Positions 57,060-64,000 of a stretch of 64,000 nt of DNA are shown here, piece by piece. This DNA is from Lasiosphaeris hirsuta (taxonomy: Eukaryota; Ascomycota; Sordariomycetes; Sordariales; Lasiosphaeriaceae): assembly GCA_030549175.1 (NCBI GenBank), contig JAUKUA010000008.1, positions 558,001 through 622,000 on the forward strand, given 5' to 3'. Position 1 is the stretch's first letter. The number at the start of each line of letters is the position of its first letter. The notes beneath the pieces are model-generated. The model had not been told where the DNA came from. It was given only the letters and a program-made list of their open reading frames with translations, and made no database searches. The position numbers and the translations under genes were made by a program.

Positions 57060-59298
57060 CTACCTTCGGTAGGCCATGTCATAGCCCCTGAGGCTGCATG
57101 CATGTAATGAAGAAGAAAAAAAAGATATATATCTGTCAGCCTTGGATATAAATGATTGCAGGTAACTCAACAGATCCTTGATGTCCTCTGGAAGCTGTTT
57201 CTGGTGGTAACAATCACGGAGGGCCGCATACAAATTACCGTCGGGGACCCTCCTACACTGGCTCGCGAGCTGCCTGACTAATGATGCCAGGAGGAGATCC
57301 ATCTTCTTGTGTCGTCATGATCGAAGCGAAAGTACTAGGACGCAAGGGCCTTCGGCTTGTCGTTCCCGAATGTCTTTTTGAGGTTCTGATGATCGATGAG
57401 CTGTCTGCAAAATAGAAACACCAACCAGTAAGAACTCATGTTACCGATTGGGCTTTTACCATAGAGCTGATTTACCACACCCAGCTGCATATCCAGCCCC
57501 ACGAGTAAGCTACTTGACAAGACAGCCGGGGATACTGAGGACCTATAGTTGCCATACAACCACAGAAGACCTTGCGGGTACTTCACCCACTCGGTATATT
57601 TCTTTTTCTGGAATAGCCAATCGCCAAACTCGTCGGCCCACTCTTCAACCTGTTCGAGGCTTGTCTTTGATGCAATCCGGAGGGGCTTTTTGTCTTGGAC
57701 TTTGTTATCCTCAGAGCCTTCCGGATCAGTCGTGATCTCGCCGGTTTCGCTGCCCTGGTCGTCGCTATCCTCACCAGTTTCGTCCGTCGCAGTGTCGCTG
57801 GTTATAAATTTTTGCCTTTTCTGTCCCCATTATCCCTAGGCTTCCGCTGACTGTTCCTAGAGTTCTGCCACCAAGCTGTCTCGGCTGCTAATCTCGTGCG
57901 TATCTTTTCCTGGCGCCGCCCCTCTTGGTCAAGAAGCCACTCGCAGAGCCGTTCCAGCTCCAGAGCGGTGGCTTTGGTGAGTGTTTTCGAGGCAACCCCG
58001 GCCAGATCGTCAACCCTATTCAATACCAATTCGGTGTTGGCTTTTATTCCCTCAATCTCCTCGCGATCTTCGTCCGCGCCTGCTCGGTTTGTTGCATCAC
58101 GTTAATAATTCGGAAAGCAACGTCAAAAAATGGAAATAAGACTGTCACTCACGTTCCCTGTCAACTTGGCTCTGCCATTCCTCGAGTTTTGATTTCTCCT
58201 CGTCGATTTTCTACTACAGATCCTGGAGTGGTTGTACAGCCAAGCTCTTGATGACTTTCTTGATTCGAGCCGGCACCGTGGTTAAATTTGAGTGGTCAGC
58301 CTAACTTTCTTTGCAGACATGGGGAATCGAGCACTGACCCCGAGCTTTACTATTATTTAACTCCCGTACTTCGGCTGCATACACCAGAACAGCCGTATAC
58401 ACCCTCACCAGGGCATCCTCGAGTGGCCTCCCTTAGCTGACATTTCGGCCGTGGTAGTGTGCCTCTATTCGAGAATACAGAGCCATCAGCTGTGTCAGGT
58501 AGCTGCAGGCTTCGAATGTGGAGTCCGATAGTTCTTTGTCATGTAGGGCCAACTGCAGTCAGAGTTTAAGAAGCATTAACTGCAACTACATCCACAGAGA
58601 TAATCGAGCTTCCTACCGTAAGACCAAATGACACAACAGCCCAGGCAGCTGAGCAATAAATAGCCTGTCGGATCGAACTCGACTGTCTCATCGAGCAGTT
58701 CCTTGACGGTCAAGGCCGAAAACCAATATAGACCTAGCCATCCCAAGGGAGGTTTTGTCGTTATCAGATCCCTAGCACGCCTTATAACTGACATCTTATC
58801 CTCGGTCTCTTTGATAACGAGCTCGACAAGCTTCTATGAATTGGCCCGGGAAGGTCTCTGGTCTTTCGACTTACCGACCCGTGACTTGCTGTGCAGAAGG
58901 GCCCTTCTCGCGTCTCCCACCTCATCCGATTTCCATGCTTCTTGCCAGAAATCCCGCAATGGCCTCGACGCATCCGCTCCCTTGTCATCAGCATCGCCGT
59001 CGGCTTTGTCGTCTTCAGGTTCGTCTTCCTCCTTGCTCTCGCCCTCTGCTTCAACGTCACCGAGCCGCGCAGCAGCAGTTGACCCACGCTTCTCGTCGTC
59101 ATCCTTGCTGCCCTTGTGATCGTCTTTGCCCGTCTCAGGGCTGGTGTCTCCATCCTTGCTACTCACAGGCTGAACTTCGGCCCGAGAAGAAGATGCTGCT
59201 ATCGCTCCTTTATCCACTTCCATGCGCGGGGTCGGTTCTGAGTCATGTTTCGGCGGACGCTCCTCCGGTGCAGCGGTCTTGGTGCGTTCCTGAGTCAC
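57060..59298 (-). pseudogene. NACHT/STAND (NLR-type) gene, decayed
   Basis: Minus-strand blocks in order: an acidic leader from 59298 (MTQERTKTAAPEERPPKHDS...) with a GTAAGT donor near 58875; 58836-58617 with GWLGLYWFSALTVKELLDET; 58556-58345 with TQLMALYSRIEAHYHGR and LVRVYTAVLVYAAEVRELN; 58265-58150 with SLAVQPLQDL and SKLEEWQSQVDRE; 58030-57800 with ATALELERLCEWLLDQEGRR; then GLLWLYGNYRSSVSPAVLSS and SLVRQLASQCRR. This is the N-terminal helical domain, linker and NACHT start of fungal NLR-like proteins. A TAA at 58435-58433, two adjacent stops near 58208, a frame change near 57320 and a P-loop reading GNYRSSVS in place of GxxGxGKS/T show it is dead. The rest of NACHT and any repeat domain are missing. 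Confidence 0.75.
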
Positions 59299-62200
59299 TT
59301 GTAGGGAGAACTACCGACGCAAACTCGCCATCCTAGAGGGCTTTTTGCCACAGTTTCAGGTTCCGTTTCTATCGTGATGATGAGCAGAATATTGAAGTTC
59401 AATATCGAGAGTAGGTACCTAGGTAGGGAGACGCAGCAGGAGTGGCGAAAGTTTTCTTCTGGCAAATTGCAAAATGGCAAGGCTCGAGGGAAGAAAGAGG
59501 GGTAATGGTTGAGCGAGTGGATAGCCCCATAAGTGCCTACCCAAAAAGAGCTTTGAATGCCTCAGCTACAGCTGCCTCATAAATACCAGCCATTGAGATG
59601 TCGTTCCGCCCCCTCCTCCACCCCCCCTCGAAACCTCGTTCGAAGAAGGGCAAGGGTCTTTTCATTCGTTCCCGATCTTCTCTGCATATTTTCGGTGTAT
59701 CACAACTCGAATACTATAGGCCAATAACCACAGAGAAGGCTTGAAGTCCATCTGTCGGAGAGCAACAGCCCGACCAAGACACGGGCGAGTATCCCCGGTC
59801 GAGAACACTGCACCGCCGCCACTTTAATGCTGCCCTGAGAGAGGTCCACGCCACGCCGCCGAATCGGATGGTGGCGAGGCAGCTTCTTGACTTTCAGAAA
59901 CGGTCGGGGTGGGGTGGGTAAGAGGCTATGTTGAGAAAAATACCTAGTAACACTGACAGGGCGGGGCTTGTAGGAAAAGGGGAGGAGACTACCCAGGCTG
60001 AAAACTTGAACTGGACTTGACGTGGCATAATTCCCATTCTAGAAGATATTCTGATACAAACTAAGGTACCTAGATACTTGGACAAACAGCCAAATAACCT
60101 AGCACCGCCTCACTTAGAAACCGGGATGCTCGGTATTGTGCCGGCCTGTAGGGGGCCGATCAGGTGTGTAAGAGGAGGGGGGTTTGGTGATGCTTGGCGA
60201 ACCGAGACAAGGATTGTTCTGATTTGACGTCGTCGGAAAGCGTTCGTTATCCTAGAACTGATTTTCCACGACTGCAATTCTGCTAGTACCACTCCACCAA
60301 GTTCCAAAGTTCTAAACTATAAACATGGGTCAAGGAGCGTTAATTCTCCTATGTATGGCAATTGCAGAAGCGATCATGAGTTAGACATGTACGTGCCGAA
60401 GGTGCTGCCTTGGGTGTCTACTCACCAGGTGGTTTTTGCTGACCACAACAAAGGGAGAGAGGATGGGTAGGTGGCAAACAGAGTGGTACCGACACGTCTC
60501 GTTCGAGGTTGGCGTCGAGCAGGGCTTAGCGAACACTCCAGAGTTGCGTATCAAACGCTGGCTTCCCGGGTTGTGCTTCTTCAGGGGACGGGAGAGGCGA
60601 AGTGTGGTATTTTCTTGGCCAGACGACCTCAAAGCGGTGAGGCCGTTCACAGACCTGGCGGGACCAGTAAACCAGGTAAGCAGAGTAATTGGAGGAGGTG
60701 AAGGAGGTAGGAAGAGACCGAGCAGGAACCCAAAGGCGCCCCAAAGGAATTCTCAGGCCGGGGGCGGGCAACACGCCAGTCAACTTCCTAAAAAGAGACA
60801 GAAATTGCGTCTTTGGGCCTTGGAGGCAGGGAACGAACTACCGATGGAGAGTTTTTGCGACGACGTACTTAGGGTCTAGTAGGCTTAAAGCTTTTGAGGA
60901 CCAAGCCAAAAGGATTCATTTTTGAGCAAAAAGATGGTCATGATCCGATTCAAAACAGACAAACGACTGCAAAATACAAGATGTTCTCCGCTCACCCAGC
61001 CCTCCGTGTTTGCGACAGGAGTGATGGCGGTTTTTTGCTGCGTACCATGCGCAAGCGTAACCAGAGATGGGTTGTTCTTGGTTGATGATAACTGAGTTGG
61101 CACGGAAATCACGCGGGTTTCAGGGTAGCGGTGTAGATGGTTGTCGAGATCCGTTGTTTGTTTCGCCTTCTGGTGTCGTGTCGAAATTGGTTGCCAAGCC
61201 GGGAACTAGTGTTGAGTGCCACCCGGGGAGCCGGCCAGAACCTAGATACGGATACCCCATACTTTTCTTACCGAAGTGGGATGCTTTCAGTTGTCTCACC
61301 ACAACCATAAACGACGAGCCAGTTCGAAGAAGCTCTTGTTGGATAGCCTTTCCATTACCATTGCTCTCAGATCTCTGGTTCTAGTCGTTTCTGGCCCACC
61401 TTTCTTGGCACGAATGAGACCAAAAGCACGCATCAGGAACTTGGTGCATTGCAAAGCAAATAAAGGGCTTCGCGACCTATAGACATTTGGAGGTAGCAAA
61501 TAGTGCCACAAGATAGTCAGGCCCCAGGACCCAAGGTGATTTTTTGCAGTCACGCATGCGTGTCATGGGGTGGGGCGTTGGGTGGTGAACAAAAAGTACC
61601 TTGAGTGCCCCGCCAAGATACAGCGACCCCCACCTTTGTGTGCCGCCAGCCACCATGTTGCACCCATCATCCTGCAGCAAAGGTGGGCAGCGGCTCGCTC
61701 CAAATTAGCTACTTCTCGATTAGGTCAGCAGAACCCACCACGCAGCTCAACGGCCGGCATTCACAAGAACACAGGAAAGACATGTTTGCTAGGAGAACTG
61801 GAAAAAAAAATATGGCGCGATCCGGAAGCCGTTGATGAAGAACTAGAAAGGTTGACAATTTAGGGCACCCATGGTTGGATGCACTAGCGTGCCGTGAGGC
61901 TGAAAACCTTGCGCTGAAGCAGCGCGTGCACTATGCCTGCAAGATTTTGGTGCAGATACAAGATACCTGCAAAATCGGCACAGCAACCGACAACACGGGA
62001 ACTTGTCAAAATCGGCAAGAGAGTGATAATAGCCCGGCAAGCTGGCCCTAGCATCCATTTGAGTCAAGTTTGCAAAGAACCAAGAATGAAGCTCAATAGT
62101 GCTTGACCTAGACAGCAGTTTCCCGTCCCAAACGAACAATCGCAACGTGCTCAGCCCACCTGACTCCGGAATATCGGTGGCTGCTGCTCTTGTGCTTGCG

Positions 62201-62741
62201 TGTCGCTGCTTAGCCTCCAGGGTGGATGCGCCAAAGTACAATGCACTTATGATCAATGAAACTAATGCCTCTAAAGCTCATCTACTTTTGAGGAGTACCA
62301 AGTGTTGACTGCAGCGCTTCGCCGACGAGTCACGAGATCACAGCGGGTGTGAGTCTGAATTTGAGTTGAGTCGGGAGTGTTTTGGGGAGTGTGGGGTACG
62401 AAATGGTGCGGGGACGTTGCTGAAACGCGATGCGCACTTGGTTTCTACCAAAGATTGGGCATCGCAAGAATAAATACTTATGACCTCATCAATCCGCCTG
62501 CATCATGATGGCGCTTCCGATGCCGTCTCATATTCATGGGCAGCATCTATGACCATGCTGAGCCATCCGAATGTTCAGCTTTGTGAAGACTAATGTTTTG
62601 CCACTCTTGTTACTTTGTAAAACCGCAGCTACCAAGGTAGCTCTACGATCCTACAAATGCAAGTTGCAGCCGGAATCTGGGAGGAGAGAGGGGGTCTTGT
62701 TTATTTTGGGAAGAACATGAAAACTTTACAAGATCAAAATC
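59299..62741. other. Long region without a recognisable gene
   Basis: Composition is normal and many overlapping frames of 60-150 codons exist on both strands (for example 60436-60879 plus and 61843-62256 minus). None has a signal peptide, domain, or splice sites that extend it. The 300 bp just after 59299 would be the promoter of the NLR-type relic. Confidence 0.45.
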
Positions 62742-62768
62742 GAGGCATTGGAGGCATTGGAGGCATTG
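62742..62768. repeat. 9-bp tandem repeat, three units
   Basis: The unit gaggcattg is repeated three times and followed by a partial unit. On the plus strand it reads Gly-Ile-Gly. Confidence 0.8.
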
Positions 62769-62983
62769 GATTGCTTTTGCAAAACCCTGCCCCATATATT
62801 GGATGGCTTTTGTTAGAACCTACCCCAAATTTTGGACTGGTCTTGCTGAATCCGACCACGCAAATCACGTGGAGGGGGTGTGTTGACTTGGTTTGCCGCA
62901 CTTGGTCTTCTTTTTTTTCTCTGGTCCGCTTTGATGAGCCCGGTTGGCCTGAACACCTGCGCCTGCAGCTAACATTATGCTAG

Positions 62984-64000
62984 ACCATCTAGACAATGAC
63001 TGTGGCCACTTCCAAAATGCAGTGATTCTGACAAAGGACATTACCTATATAGGTTAGCCTTAGAGCTAGCGTAACGATTAACACCGCCTAACTTCCGCCG
63101 CCTGCTTGTTAACACGTACCTTAGCGTAGCCAGAGGGGAACACGCTGATGTCTACGCCTTTGGAGCCCTGGAAATTACCGGCGGTCCTAGTCCGAGGGAG
63201 AAAGTTACAATCAAGAGGGGTGGTCCGAAATCTCCGTGACAGCTAAGCTGTCGGTGGGCGGGGGTGGAATGCCTTTGCCAAATGCTGTGGTGGCTCTCCG
63301 CAGGAATATGACTGGGAGCGGTGTAAAGAAAGTGGGTAAAGCTACCAATTGGAGAGGTTGTAGGATACTTGATTCGTGCAGGAGAATGGGCACCTGCGGC
63401 ACAACCTAAATAGCTAGTTGATGCCTAAGGCGACTACGGGGCTTAAAGCGGGCTAGCAAGCGCCAGAATGAGATGCGTCGCCGGGTGGGCGCCAACGCCA
63501 CCGGCAGGTGACGGCGACTAAAACGCTAAGGCAAGGTTGTGCCATTCATGGGATCCGTTTACCAACGACCAAGCGAGGGTGAAAACACAAGACAGCTTGA
63601 AACATTCTCCACGCCATTTAAAATAGTACAACCTATAGCAATCTATCTGCCATAACCAGCATTTTACGGGTGTTTTCGTCTTCAAGTTATCCTAGACTAG
63701 GTAGTGAAAGGGGCAGCCCCTGGTAAAAAGGGGTGGTAGTGGCGGACTTCTAATTTACAGTGCGGAGGAGGGACCGTCGGGGGATAGCAGAGCGGAAAAA
63801 TCTGTCTTTGGTCCTTTCGGCCTCAGAAAGCGCAGCATATTCTTTGGGAGACCGATATATAAACCTGCATTACCAAGCCTCCAGAGGGATGTCACATGGA
63901 AGGTGCTGGAAACAACTGGAAAATGCTAGAAGAACAGATTGGCAATATTAGCCACTGCAGTCGTCAACGTTGCCACTGCAGTGGCCACAACATATAACTA
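62984..64000. other. Window end without a recognisable gene
   Basis: A GC-rich dyad (gtcgccgggtggg ... ggtgacggcgac) lies at 63477-63519, and the phrase gttgccactgcagtgg is repeated in related forms in the last 60 bases. No gene is seen; a feature may continue beyond the window. Confidence 0.4.

Noticed and set aside
58836..59336. Plus-strand frame of 166 codons opposite the NLR-type leader
   Set aside because: Low-complexity Pro/Leu/Ser readout of the acidic minus-strand sequence; no start context or domain.
60436..60879. 147-codon plus-strand frame
   Set aside because: Basic, low-information sequence without homology or a supported start; three overlapping alternative frames are equally open.

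Overview
The window is nuclear DNA of a filamentous ascomycete, most likely a sordariomycete. The evidence is short introns of about 50-90 nt with GTRNGT donors and CTRAC/CTGAC-like branch sites, fungus-specific families (DUF3632, HET, fungal HNH, fungal NACHT/STAND, LaeA-like methyltransferase, GH5 CAZymes, class V chitinase), and transposons heavily altered by C-to-T/G-to-A transitions at CpA/TpG sites, the signature of repeat-induced point mutation (RIP). The species cannot be named from the sequence. All exon models are my own splice-site readings and are untested.

Layout. 1-4.1 kb is AT-rich and ends in a truncated LTR retrotransposon (family A). 4.4-37 kb is a normal-composition island. 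It holds three small secreted cysteine-containing proteins (8.2-8.6 minus, 10.7-11.1 plus, 16.6-16.9 plus), a DUF3632 gene (9.35-10.4 plus), a GH5 mannanase (20.1-21.5 minus), a LaeA-like methyltransferase (21.8-22.9 minus), a GH5 endo-beta-1,6-glucanase-like gene (25.3-26.8 minus), a lariat-debranching enzyme (29.9-31.3 plus), an APH-fold kinase-like protein (31.5-32.8 minus) and a thioredoxin with a WCPDC site (33.9-34.4 minus). Between them lie relics: a fungal hypothetical family (4.4-4.85), a class V chitinase (11.6-11.8), an HNH-nuclease gene with a frameshift and a stop (11.9-13.3), a HET gene (27.8-28.3) and a 155-bp MITE (15.9-16.1).

37-57 kb is a nested transposon graveyard. In order it contains an LTR fragment fused to a Pogo/Fot1 3' end; a gag-like ORF split by a solo LTR (family B); a full-length chromovirus-type Ty3 element with 1326-bp LTRs (39747-48423); a Ty1/copia relic; a second family-B solo LTR with a perfect CCTAA duplication; a Ty3 relic of another family with a reverse-strand Cys-rich ORF and its own LTR; a Pogo/Fot1 transposase tail; and a LINE. 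57.06-59.3 kb (minus) is a decayed NACHT/STAND (NLR-type) gene whose P-loop is destroyed. 59.3-64 kb has no gene I can recognise.

Together this looks like an accessory, transposon-flanked compartment enriched in secreted enzymes and small secreted proteins that could act on plant, fungal or other cell walls. The genes related to recognition or allorecognition (HET, NACHT) and the HNH gene are all broken, while the CAZymes, secreted peptides, DBR1, methyltransferase and thioredoxin read cleanly. The most novel-looking items are the small secreted proteins, two of which share a Kex2-type Lys-Arg site followed by a short spacer and DGTC, and the antisense Cys-rich ORF in the Ty3 relic.
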